The translations under genes were made by a program, and so were the position numbers. From Flavobacterium glycines (lineage in GTDB: Bacteria; Bacteroidota; Bacteroidia; Flavobacteriales; Flavobacteriaceae), in assembly GCF_900100165.1 (NCBI RefSeq), contig NZ_FNEO01000001.1:558001-622000 (forward strand): a stretch of DNA of 64,000 bases. Reading direction: 5' to 3'. Shown here one piece after another: positions 36,330 through 48,406 of this stretch. How positions within the stretch are numbered: the stretch's first letter is position 1; the number at the start of each line of letters is the position of its first letter. Under the pieces are notes generated by a model. The model saw only the letters and a program-made list of their open reading frames with translations. It was not told the DNA's origin and ran no database searches.

Positions 36330-39300
36330 TTATTTTTCACTTTCTAATGTCACCGGCCCCAGCAAACCTGCTTTTAGTAAATTCTCAGCTTCCACTAATC
36401 GATAAGGCGCAGTTGTCCAGGTTAATCGATCTTTTTCCGGTAATTTTTGATCACCAATCAGGCGGTTAGCCCAGGTATTTGTCACTTTAATTATTATTTT
36501 ATTTTTCCCTTTTTGCAATGCTTTTGAAATGTCGGTGCGATATGGAAAAGTCCAAATCGTTCCGCAATCTATCCCATTAACAGTCACTTCGGCAAGATTG
36601 GAAATCGAACCTAAGTCCAGATACGTTGGCGTTTTTGTATCCTGATTCCAAACAAATTCCTTAGTGTACACCGCAGTTCCCGAATAATATTTAATATTTT
36701 CATCAGTCGATGTACTCCAATCAAACAATTTATCAATTTTCAACTCTTTTTCAGGTCCTTTGAAACCAGCGTCAAATTGTAGCGTCCAATTTTCATCTAA
36801 AGTTTGAATTGTTTTTAATTCAGACCAATTCGTTCCTTTCACAACACTATTTTCCTTAGTCGCATTTTTAAAAATCACAAAACAAGACTCATTTTTATCC
36901 AGTTGCAAAGTGATAACAGTTCGACCGTTTTCAACTTCCCATGCCTTTAATGCTGTGGTTTTATCGGTCACAGGATTGTATAATTCCGGTATTTTTCCGC
37001 TTTCGCGAAAAGAAAATATAATATTCCTCTTTTCCTCTAATTGGTTCGAAAGAAAATAAACTTCTTCGTCAGCACTTCGTCGGTGTGTCCAGGCAATTGT
37101 TCCTCTGTCATTATGCTTCAAATCCGAAAACAATACATCTGGTGCAATTCCAATTTTTGTAAAATCAGCATCCAAAAAAGGCAGTTCAATAACTGTACCT
37201 TTTTCCAATTTCCAAGAAACAGCACCCTGATTGTTTTTAGTTATTTCTTTCCCTTTCGTCCATAATTCGTCAACAACAGCCTGCCATCTTTTAGCCTCTG
37301 CCTCTGATTGAAAACTTGGAGTCCCAATTGGTTTTTCATTAATAAAAATGGTCGCTCCTTCTTTGACTAATTGCAACATTTTTTCGGCTACAGCCAAAGA
37401 AACAATCTTATTCGGTGCCATTTTATGACTTCCCGGAAACAACAAAGCTGCATATTCAATACCTCCGCCAAAATCTACTTTACCATTCACCACTTTAGCT
37501 CTGTTCAACAACACATCAGCATTAAAAGAGTCGTATTGATAGCCATTCATTGGGTTTACCCATTGTGATAAATCGGTATTGTTTTTAGAAAAAGTTACTT
37601 CTTTAGGCATTTTGGTTGCCGGCTGTCCTTCGTTTTCTAATCGCGTTTTTTCACTCGCCACTCGTTCCTGTCCAAAAACATTTGGAACAAAAGGAAACAA
37701 GCGATCAGGAACAAGAGAACGCGACGGCAAATCTTCGCCAATAAAAACGGCTAAATCCACAACCGGTTTTCCTTTTTGCAATTGCAACTGCACTCTTTGG
37801 CAATAATCAAACCAGGCTTTTCCCGGTTTCCACCAGGTTTGGTCTCTTTGGAAAAACGTTCCAATATCGTCCAAAGTCATTCCCGGTTTTCTGTCCGTCC
37901 ACGGATTGTGTACAAAAACATGATAGAAAAATCGGTTGATTCCCAATGCATAATTTCTATCAGCCAAAGTTTTTAAATTCCCCGGATGCTCATCCCAGTC
38001 CATTCGTAAAGCCGTAAAAGCTTCGGCCTGAATAATATCTTTTCCATAAATATGACCTCCCGAAATAGCGTCTAACATATCAAAAGGCTTATCGTGTGTA
38101 GGGCTTTTTAACCAAAATTCCCCACTTGGATAATCCACATATTTAAAATGTAGCAAAGCATCGCTCATCATGGTTGGCGCCACATTTTCGGAACTGAATT
38201 TTACATTCGCTTTTTTAGCAATGTCAGCCACCGTAGCATAAAAATTATCAGCTACTAATTCGGCTATCGTTTTTCGAACATCGTATAAAACTTTTTCAGA
38301 AGTCGAAACGCTTTCAATTGGAATTCCCGCCATTACCGGCAAATAATCCACTATATTGTAACCACGACGTTTTTGAAACTCAGCCTGAAAAACAGCAGAC
38401 CAATTCTGACTGCCACATTCCCAGCTATCCAAATGTAAAATCGCCAATACCTTCGAAGTCAGTTCAGGACCTGCTTTTCGAATAGCTTCTCCAAACCAAT
38501 GATCCAGTTGAAAACGAACTAACTCCGGATTGAATTTATCAACCTCCAAACCTTTTCCTGCGCCACCAGTTGCATTTTCATGTCCGGTTGAAGTATGTCC
38601 CATTCGGATAATTTTCCATTTGCCTTTTGGGGCTTTCCAAGTCAAATTACCGTCAGCATCAACAAATTTCGAAATATTGATGATTGCAGATTTTTGGAAC
38701 GCATCAGAATTCGGAATTTCTTCTGTAGTTGTTTCCGGACTTAATCGCCATATTGCTCCCGATTTACCTTCGTAATTACCAATTTTAAGCTGATTTGAAA
38801 GCGTAATTTTACTCACTTTTAAATTGGATTGCTTCCATTTGGCAAAGTCCAAATCTTCAGCACCAGGTTCGGTTCCGGTCGGATCAAAAACAAATCGGAA
38901 ATATTTAGCCGTAACCGGATTAATACTGCTTGTCGTTCCGTAATCGGTATTTTGCCATCCTTGACGCGGTGGTTGTAATCTTTGATGAAATTTAAAATTT
39001 ATCCCATCATCACTGGTTTCAACAATGAGTCGTTGCGCCTGAAAATCCAATCCTTTGGTTTGAATAGTAATTGTGCGACACAAAAAAGGTTTTTCAAATT
39101 CGTATAAAATCCATCCTTTATCGCTAATTTTCAGATTCCCGTCTTTGGCTGGATTTACCAGAAAAGAAGCTTCTTCTCCATTTGAAGTTGTAACTTTAGG
39201 AAGTAAGACTTTTGAATTTTGTTCGAACTCTTTTATCGGAATAGCAAAAGTGGCAATGTCCTTATAATAATCTTTATAATGTTCCGGAGTTGTTAACTGC

Positions 39301-39758
39301 GTTGTGATTTTTTTCCCATCAAGGATTTCTGTTGTTGACCAAACTACTTTTTGCATCGACATTTCGGGCGTAATCCACGGACCTCCCGCCACAGCAAAAC
39401 CATCGGCAGCATGAAACGCCAATTTTAAACCCAAACGATCTGCTTCGGCGAAAGCCCAATGCACCATGTCCCAAAACTCAGGACTCAATTGCAAAACAGG
39501 CGGTTCAATCAAAGGCGGATTTGCCGGTCCTTTTATCGTCATTAAATAAGCACCTGCAATTCCGGCTTGTTTCATTGCTTCCAAATCGGCAGTGATTCCC
39601 GATTTAGAATAAGCCGATTTCATCCAATACCAATACACCCAAGACTTTGAGGATTCAATTGTAGGCTGAAATAATCCATTTTCTTTTTTATGAATTTCCT
39701 GTGCAGATACAAATCCCGCAAAGAGTAAAATAAGAAAGAAATATTTTTTTTGAAACAT
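36330..39758 (-). CDS. GH106 alpha-L-rhamnosidase
   Basis: This 1,142-residue protein has signal peptide MFQKKYFFLILLFAGFVSA. The GH106 opening is clear: WVYWYWMKSAYSKSGITADLEAMKQAGIAGAYLM (40-73), then FWDMVHWAFAEADRLGLKLAFHAADGFAVAGGPWI. The catalytic region includes LHLDSWECGSQNW (441-453) with a candidate acid Glu447. A discoidin-like insert (about 215-320) and a C-terminal GH2-like beta-sandwich (about 1,040-1,110, VNGIDCGTIWTFPYRTDI) complete the usual GH106 layout and length. GH106 enzymes cut alpha-L-rhamnose from RG-I or RG-II chains with calcium. It lies 102 nt after the GH2 gene with a 26-bp inverted repeat between, and 92 nt before the esterase gene. Confidence 0.93.
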   Translation of the reverse strand: MFQKKYFFLILLFAGFVSAQEIHKKENGLFQPTIESSKSWVYWYWMKSAYSKSGITADLEAMKQAGIAGAYLMTIKGPANPPLIEPPVLQLSPEFWDMVHWAFAEADRLGLKLAFHAADGFAVAGGPWITPEMSMQKVVWSTTEILDGKKITTQLTTPEHYKDYYKDIATFAIPIKEFEQNSKVLLPKVTTSNGEEASFLVNPAKDGNLKISDKGWILYEFEKPFLCRTITIQTKGLDFQAQRLIVETSDDGINFKFHQRLQPPRQGWQNTDYGTTSSINPVTAKYFRFVFDPTGTEPGAEDLDFAKWKQSNLKVSKITLSNQLKIGNYEGKSGAIWRLSPETTTEEIPNSDAFQKSAIINISKFVDADGNLTWKAPKGKWKIIRMGHTSTGHENATGGAGKGLEVDKFNPELVRFQLDHWFGEAIRKAGPELTSKVLAILHLDSWECGSQNWSAVFQAEFQKRRGYNIVDYLPVMAGIPIESVSTSEKVLYDVRKTIAELVADNFYATVADIAKKANVKFSSENVAPTMMSDALLHFKYVDYPSGEFWLKSPTHDKPFDMLDAISGGHIYGKDIIQAEAFTALRMDWDEHPGNLKTLADRNYALGINRFFYHVFVHNPWTDRKPGMTLDDIGTFFQRDQTWWKPGKAWFDYCQRVQLQLQKGKPVVDLAVFIGEDLPSRSLVPDRLFPFVPNVFGQERVASEKTRLENEGQPATKMPKEVTFSKNNTDLSQWVNPMNGYQYDSFNADVLLNRAKVVNGKVDFGGGIEYAALLFPGSHKMAPNKIVSLAVAEKMLQLVKEGATIFINEKPIGTPSFQSEAEAKRWQAVVDELWTKGKEITKNNQGAVSWKLEKGTVIELPFLDADFTKIGIAPDVLFSDLKHNDRGTIAWTHRRSADEEVYFLSNQLEEKRNIIFSFRESGKIPELYNPVTDKTTALKAWEVENGRTVITLQLDKNESCFVIFKNATKENSVVKGTNWSELKTIQTLDENWTLQFDAGFKGPEKELKIDKLFDWSTSTDENIKYYSGTAVYTKEFVWNQDTKTPTYLDLGSISNLAEVTVNGIDCGTIWTFPYRTDISKALQKGKNKIIIKVTNTWANRLIGDQKLPEKDRLTWTTAPYRLVEAENLLKAGLLGPVTLESEK

Positions 39759-39786
39759 TGCTGTTGTTATTATCCGTTTACATTAG

Positions 39787-39855
39787 TCATTGCGAGGAAC
39801 GAAACAATCTCACTTAGTTGCTCTCGTTATGAGATTGCTTCGTTCCTCGCAATGA
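39787..39855. repeat. 26-bp inverted repeat (TCATTGCGAGGAACGAA family)
   Basis: Arms 39787-39812 and 39830-39855 pair over 26 bp with one mismatch, with a 17-nt loop. It lies exactly between the GH2 and GH106 genes. The design (long arms, short loop, start of arm TCATTnCGA) parallels the 34,711 element, but the arm sequence differs. It is likely another dispersed family. Confidence 0.75.
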
Positions 39856-39860
39856 TATCA

Positions 39861-43178
<3,318 letters not shown>

Positions 43179-43187
43179 TTAGTGTTC

Positions 43188-43212
43188 TTGTCATTCCGAC
43201 GAAGAAGGAATC
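43188..43212. repeat. Single arm of the GTCATTCCGACGAAG repeat
   Basis: TTGTCATTCCGACGAAGAAG onward matches the arm of the perfect inverted repeat at 34,711-34,736 with one changed base over 25 nt, but no second arm follows. It is likely a degenerate or half copy in the 79-nt gap before GH2. Confidence 0.6.
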
Positions 43213-43245
43213 ACAAAATTTGTCTTAATTCTTAATACTTGGCAC

Positions 43246-44376
43246 TTAATTCTTCTTAACTTTCACCGGCGGTGCCACAAAATTAATTTGGCTTTTCCCT
43301 AAATCTTTAGAAGTAGCCACTGCAATTCCGCGTTGTTCCCCTTTGTTTACCGCACAATAAAAATGATATACTACTCCGTCGTGTTTTACCACAAATGATT
43401 TGTGGGCAAACATATTATCATACGGTTCTGAAGATTCAATTAAATTATCGCCTTTCCATTCTTTCCAATTCACCAAATCGTTTGAAACTGCAAATCGGTT
43501 AAAAGCACCCTGATCCCAACCGGTCCAGAAAGCTCCAAAGTAGAACATCACCCAGGTATCATTCACACGCTGAATATAAGCATCACCTGTAATTCCTCTG
43601 TGGTGATTCAGTAAGGCTTTTTTGCCATAACGTTTCCAGGTTTTCATATCGTTAGAAACCGCCATCCCAATACGTTCTGCACCTTTAGCAGGATTTAAAC
43701 TATCGCCACGGGCATTATAATACATGATAAATTTGCTTCCTGTAATACGTTCTTTGTCTTCAATAACCGAGTTTTTGTACATTGTACTGTTATCCCAAAA
43801 ACTTACATCTTTGTCTTTTGGTGTTAAGACCGGTTTAGGTAAACGCTCAAATTCGTGTGCTTTTGTTGGAGCTTCTTTTGTATAAGCCATTCCGATTGAT
43901 AAAACACCAGCTTCGTATCCTGTTGTATTTCCACCAAAATAACTCATCCAATATTTTCCATCATATTTATTCCATTTATAAGAACCACCCCAAGTTGGAT
44001 CCTGCAATGAAATATATCCTGCTTTTTGGTTCACATCCCATTCTGATTCATCTTTTGAAAACGACATTACTTTCCCTAAATGTTTCCAATTCAATAAATC
44101 ATTACTCTCTGCAAGCCAGGTTTCATAACCTCTTCCATCATAAATCAGATAAGTCATAAACCATTTTCCGTCTTTTCTAAAAACAGAAGGACAGTCCATT
44201 TTATACGAGTTATCCGTTGGCACCATTACCAATCCGTATTTATATGGTGTTTTGATTTCGTTGTAAATCTCATTCATTACACCATCGGTGATTTCTCGTT
44301 TTTTGAATTTGGTGGCACAGCTTGCTATTAGCAAAACTGTGATTCCAATTACAAGATATTTCATTGTAGTTTTCAT
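43246..44376 (-). CDS. Five-bladed-propeller lipoprotein, glycoside-hydrolase-like (clan F/GH43-like)
   Basis: This 376-residue protein has lipobox LLIASC with Cys20. Propeller-type repeats begin with YKMDCPSVFRKDGKWFMTYLIYDGRGYETWLAES (59-90): Asp61 before CPSV sits where GH43-like enzymes hold their base. Other blades read SLQDPTWGGSYKWNKYDGKYWMSYFGG and ITGDAYIQRVNDTWVMFYFG. I cannot assign it to a named GH family; GH43, GH117 or GH130 relatives are possible. It follows the other propeller gene (44477) by 100 nt with a CAGATT repeat between, and precedes GH2. The putative substrate is a side-chain fragment. Confidence 0.72.
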   Translation of the reverse strand: MKTTMKYLVIGITVLLIASCATKFKKREITDGVMNEIYNEIKTPYKYGLVMVPTDNSYKMDCPSVFRKDGKWFMTYLIYDGRGYETWLAESNDLLNWKHLGKVMSFSKDESEWDVNQKAGYISLQDPTWGGSYKWNKYDGKYWMSYFGGNTTGYEAGVLSIGMAYTKEAPTKAHEFERLPKPVLTPKDKDVSFWDNSTMYKNSVIEDKERITGSKFIMYYNARGDSLNPAKGAERIGMAVSNDMKTWKRYGKKALLNHHRGITGDAYIQRVNDTWVMFYFGAFWTGWDQGAFNRFAVSNDLVNWKEWKGDNLIESSEPYDNMFAHKSFVVKHDGVVYHFYCAVNKGEQRGIAVATSKDLGKSQINFVAPPVKVKKN

Positions 44377-44394
44377 TTAAAATAGTGTTATTTT

Positions 44395-44471
44395 TTGGAA
44401 CACGGATTTTAGAAATTTGAGAAATAAATATTAATATCTGTTGCTATCTCCCTAATCTGTTTAATCTGTGT
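44395..44471. repeat. CAGATT-type intergenic repeat
   Basis: This gap holds GGAACACGGATTTTAGAAATTTGAG and, after an AT spacer, ATCTGTTGCTATCTCCCTAATCTG and TTAATCTGTGTTGC. ATCTGT on the right faces ACGGAT-like words on the left, giving an imperfect hairpin. It belongs with the elements at 12,818 and 58,512. Confidence 0.5.
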
Positions 44472-44476
44472 TGCTA

Positions 44477-46147
44477 TTATTTCTTTTCCAATTCTTTTAA
44501 TCGGGCATCCATCACATCACGATTCAATTTCACTTTGACCATTCCTGTCGGGTGAAATCTTTTTTTCAAATCGATGGCATTATACACAATCGTGTAAACA
44601 TCGTTGCCTTCAGGAATTAAACACAAAGGAGTACGCATAATATCCCACCATTTATCCACCTTAGTTTCTATTGGCCAATAATGTGCTTCCGACCAATTCA
44701 CCCCGTCTTTAGACAAAGAATAGCCCATCATATTAGGCAAATGATGTCCCCAGCCATCAGGTCCGCCATCAAAAATAGCGATGTACAAACCATTTGGTAA
44801 CTGACTCACAATAGGATTTTCAACAAACAAAGGATGTATCGACTGAATAGGTTTCAACCCTTTATTGAGACGGAACCAAGGTCCTTCTAAACTATTGGAT
44901 TCGGCTAAAGCCACAAACCAGCCTTTTCCAGATTTTTTAGGATAATCTTTCCAACTTTCAAAAGGATAAGCACCACTGTAAAAACCGTAAAACTTATTAC
45001 CTACCTGATACGGAAAAAACGAAGCCACTCCCTGACGGCCTTCCCAAGGTTGAGAATCCAATCCCGGTTCCATAATGATTCCCATATCTTTATAAGGTCC
45101 GGCAATTCCGTTGATGCCTTCTACAGTAGATTCACAACGCCAAATACGGCCAAAAGAATGATTCGGTTCAATTTCTTTACTCACCGTGTAAGCCAAATAA
45201 TAACCGTACCATTTGTTTGCTTTTTCATTAAAAACAGGCATATACGACCAAATCGCTGCACGACGATCGTTCATCGGGTTATCGTCTTCTGTAATGGCAT
45301 AAGTTCCGCTGGCTTGTAAAATAGTCGATTCCCTTTTCCAGTGAATCGCATCTTTACTTGTCCAATGCCCGATTTTAGTTTTCACACGGTCATAGTACAT
45401 TTCAACACCTTTTTCTCCCGCTCTTTCTGTTGGAAACATGTGATAGGTATCGTCTACTTTTACCACACGACCGCCTTCAAAACCGCCCTGAATTCCTTCA
45501 GTTCCCTGCATTCCTTCGTCGATTACGGGTTTATTTTCTCCCCCAATAATTTCGAATAATGGTTTTTCATCTGAGAATCCTTCAACAATAAACGTTGGGT
45601 TCCATAATCTTCCATCTAATTGTCCTGCATTTGTGGAAACTAAAGTTTCTTTCATTTTTACGACTCCCAAAACAGCATACAAACCTTTTGCTGATGGCAA
45701 AATCGTGTGTGTCCCTTTTTTATAAGAAATCGCATAAACATCTACGGACGGTAAACCTGTAATTGTCACTCCATCTTGATATACAAGAAATGCAGAATCT
45801 GTAGTATCTAATTGTAGAAATTCATTATTACTTTTATCCTGAAAAGTACCAACAAACACTATAGCATCTTCTTTGAATTTTAATTTTAAAGGCGCATTCG
45901 TCCCGTTTTTATATTGATCCAACGGAAGCGTTACTCCTGTAAGCCCTTCCAATTCCGGCGCCAATCGAACAATATTATTTTTACTACCCGAAAAAACATG
46001 CGCATATTGTGTTGTTTTGAATGTCTTGTAATTGGATTTTACTACTTCGAAAGAAGCTGGCTGCCAGTTATTTTTTTGAGCATGAACTGAAATCACACTC
46101 AAGAAAACAACGACTAAAAGGATATTATTTTTGATTTTTTGCAACAT
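44477..46147 (-). CDS. Secreted propeller-fold hydrolase-like protein with N-terminal beta domain
   Basis: This 556-residue protein has a signal peptide ending near ISVHAQ (residue 24). Residues about 28-190 are a beta-rich domain of unknown type (VFVGTFQDKSNNEFLQLD, VDVYAISYKKGTHTILP). From about 205 a five-bladed propeller is suggested: GGFEGGRVVKVDDTYHMFPTE, IGHWTSKDAIHWKRES, RRAAIWSYMPVFNEKANKWYGYYLAY, HPLFVENPIVSQLPNGLYIAIFDGG and GYSLSKDGVNWSEAHYWP. Blade turns of the form SKDxxxW are usual for GH43-like and sialidase-like proteins. No family name can be given with certainty. Its stop is 4 nt from nothing but the upstream GH78-like gene's start region, so the two are co-transcribed. Carbohydrate hydrolysis is an inference. 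Confidence 0.7.
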   Translation of the reverse strand: MLQKIKNNILLVVVFLSVISVHAQKNNWQPASFEVVKSNYKTFKTTQYAHVFSGSKNNIVRLAPELEGLTGVTLPLDQYKNGTNAPLKLKFKEDAIVFVGTFQDKSNNEFLQLDTTDSAFLVYQDGVTITGLPSVDVYAISYKKGTHTILPSAKGLYAVLGVVKMKETLVSTNAGQLDGRLWNPTFIVEGFSDEKPLFEIIGGENKPVIDEGMQGTEGIQGGFEGGRVVKVDDTYHMFPTERAGEKGVEMYYDRVKTKIGHWTSKDAIHWKRESTILQASGTYAITEDDNPMNDRRAAIWSYMPVFNEKANKWYGYYLAYTVSKEIEPNHSFGRIWRCESTVEGINGIAGPYKDMGIIMEPGLDSQPWEGRQGVASFFPYQVGNKFYGFYSGAYPFESWKDYPKKSGKGWFVALAESNSLEGPWFRLNKGLKPIQSIHPLFVENPIVSQLPNGLYIAIFDGGPDGWGHHLPNMMGYSLSKDGVNWSEAHYWPIETKVDKWWDIMRTPLCLIPEGNDVYTIVYNAIDLKKRFHPTGMVKVKLNRDVMDARLKELEKK

Positions 46148-46151
46148 AATA

Positions 46152-48353
46152 TTAAAGTGCTTTGTAACTAATTTGGTAAGCTACATTAGGCTTAACCGTT
46201 AATTGATATTTGTTTTTTGCTAACTCAACAATCGTTCCCGAATTAGTTTTTGGCATAGTTTTACTTTCAATAATCAGCTTTCCTTCGCCTTCGGCAGCAT
46301 TTACTTTAATTTGAGTTTTACTCACATACAATGCAACTTCCCCGTTTGGTGTTGGCACTTGTCCTTGCATCCATTGTAATCCGCCTAAATTTGGTTTGAT
46401 TTCGTACTCAGCATAACCCGGAGCAGTTGGTTTTACACCCAAATAGTATTTCCCTAACAAATAAATTGGACTGGAACCCCAGGCGTGACAAAGACTTTTT
46501 CCATAAGGGCGTCCATACATTTCTAAATGTGCTGCCCCTTTTTTGGTTGGGTTGTATTCTTCCCAAAAAGAGGTAGCGCCTTCTTTTAACATTCCTCCCC
46601 AGTAGTCTTTCATTTCTTTCAAAACATAATTCTGTTCGCCCATAGCGCACAAGGCTTCCAACTCGTAAAAACGCATGTATGGTGTTGTGATTTGAAGAAC
46701 ATCTTTATTGAGCAACACTTTATTTTTTACACTCTGTTTTTGTTCTTCAGTAAAATAATTGAAGAAAATACCGAACATATTAGCGTATCTGGTTACAATA
46801 TCCTGCATTTTACCGTCGATACGCTGGTGCTTCATCACGTTTTCTTTTTTATCCCAAAACACATCGAATAATTTCGTTTTTAAATCATCAGCTAATTTTT
46901 TATATTGTTTTTGGTCTGCATTTTCACCTGCAATTTCAGCACTAACAGCCATGGCTTCTAAACTTCTTGCCAAAAGCATTTGCTCAAAACTCACCTCACC
47001 TGTTTTTGGTAATCTGTTTGCCCAGTCAATAAAAACCCAATCCCCTTCCAATGGTTCGAGGAATCCGTTTTTGTTTCTTCTTTCTAAGCAGAATTCCATC
47101 AACGATTTCATTCGAGGATAAAAAGTTTTGATAAATTTCGTATCGCCTGTATGCAAATAGTAATCGTAAACACCCACAAACCAATACAGCGAATAATCCA
47201 TTATGATATTAACATGAGCCGTCACAGGTTCTTTCCCACGAAGCGCTAAAAGTGTTCTTTCTACCGAAGCCGAATCAAAGAATAAATAATAATTCATTAA
47301 ATAACTTTGATAAGCGTCGCCAGACCAAACCCAACGATCGCGTTTAATCCCGTCTATAAAAAATTCACGGGATGTTAAATGCATCGTGTAAGCCGACACA
47401 TCCCAAATTTTATTCAATTGTTCGTCTGAAGATTTGAATGCACCACGATAATCTAATGGTAAATATTCATAAAGCATCGAAATCGAATCGTATTTCACTG
47501 TTGGATCAGCTTTTACCTGAACATAGCGGAATGCTTTGGATCCATTATGTGTGTAGGTTTGAGGCTGATTTCCATCAAATGATAAATGGTCTAAGGTTTC
47601 ACATTTGGCCGTATCCATCGCTTCCTCACGAGATTCACCATAATACAATGCTACTTTACCTTTTCCTTTTACGCCATGAATTTTAATGTAACCAAAAGTT
47701 TCTTTACCAAAATCCACTAACTCACCAGCAGCTGTTTTTTCTGTTTTTTTGGCATTCCAAGGCTTTGTTGTTAGTTTAAAACCGGAAGGTTTATTCTCAG
47801 GCACATCAAAATTCCAGGAACCAACAGGCACCCATGGTGTCCCGGATTGTTGTGCTTTTCCATTTTCATCAATCCAAAGTTTATCTTCATTGGTCACCTT
47901 CCATGACGCATCAGATTGAACATACTTACCGGCAATATAAATAGCCGGCAACACTTCCTGATTATATACTTTAAAGGAAATTTTATGTTTTCCGGCAGGA
48001 ATTTTTAATGATTTTGGCTGTCCGTAAATTTGAACACCATCTAAAAGTAATTGAAAAGATCCTTCCGTGTAGATTTTTACATCGTCTGGTTGTGGAATTT
48101 CTACTTCTGTTTGAAAAGTGACCAAGGCATAAGGACTATAATATTGCCAAAGCGGTGGAAATACCGCTTCGCGTTCGGTACGTCTTACCTGCATTTTATT
48201 ACTTAACCAAACTTCAAAATCTCCCGGATACCAAATCCAGGTGGCTTTGCTATTTTTTTCCTGTGCAACAGCCGAAGATGAAGTGAAAAAGAAAAATACA
48301 ACAATAAAACTAATCGAAAATCTAAACATTGAAGTTGAAAATCTGTTTAACAT
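46152..48353 (-). CDS. GH78-like alpha-L-rhamnosidase
   Basis: This 733-residue protein is shorter than the GH78 at 5518. It has a leader to about residue 31; MFRFSISF, eight codons in, is an alternative start at 48329. A beta-sandwich N-terminal half (about 35-295) is followed by the (alpha/alpha)6 barrel with REFFIDGIKRDRWVWSGDAYQS (329-350), the GH78 acid region, and EGATSFWEEYNP with candidate base Glu598. A C-terminal beta domain (about 660-733) ends the protein. The motif DGIKRDRxxWxGD is the variant seen in smaller GH78-type enzymes. It probably removes a different rhamnosyl linkage from the other two rhamnosidases. It lies 53 nt after the symporter gene and 4 nt before the propeller gene. 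Confidence 0.88.
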   Translation of the reverse strand: MLNRFSTSMFRFSISFIVVFFFFTSSSAVAQEKNSKATWIWYPGDFEVWLSNKMQVRRTEREAVFPPLWQYYSPYALVTFQTEVEIPQPDDVKIYTEGSFQLLLDGVQIYGQPKSLKIPAGKHKISFKVYNQEVLPAIYIAGKYVQSDASWKVTNEDKLWIDENGKAQQSGTPWVPVGSWNFDVPENKPSGFKLTTKPWNAKKTEKTAAGELVDFGKETFGYIKIHGVKGKGKVALYYGESREEAMDTAKCETLDHLSFDGNQPQTYTHNGSKAFRYVQVKADPTVKYDSISMLYEYLPLDYRGAFKSSDEQLNKIWDVSAYTMHLTSREFFIDGIKRDRWVWSGDAYQSYLMNYYLFFDSASVERTLLALRGKEPVTAHVNIIMDYSLYWFVGVYDYYLHTGDTKFIKTFYPRMKSLMEFCLERRNKNGFLEPLEGDWVFIDWANRLPKTGEVSFEQMLLARSLEAMAVSAEIAGENADQKQYKKLADDLKTKLFDVFWDKKENVMKHQRIDGKMQDIVTRYANMFGIFFNYFTEEQKQSVKNKVLLNKDVLQITTPYMRFYELEALCAMGEQNYVLKEMKDYWGGMLKEGATSFWEEYNPTKKGAAHLEMYGRPYGKSLCHAWGSSPIYLLGKYYLGVKPTAPGYAEYEIKPNLGGLQWMQGQVPTPNGEVALYVSKTQIKVNAAEGEGKLIIESKTMPKTNSGTIVELAKNKYQLTVKPNVAYQISYKAL

Positions 48354-48406
48354 ATTTACGGTTTTAAATTTTGGTTGATTTTTTGGTTGTCCTAAAATTA
48401 CTCTGA

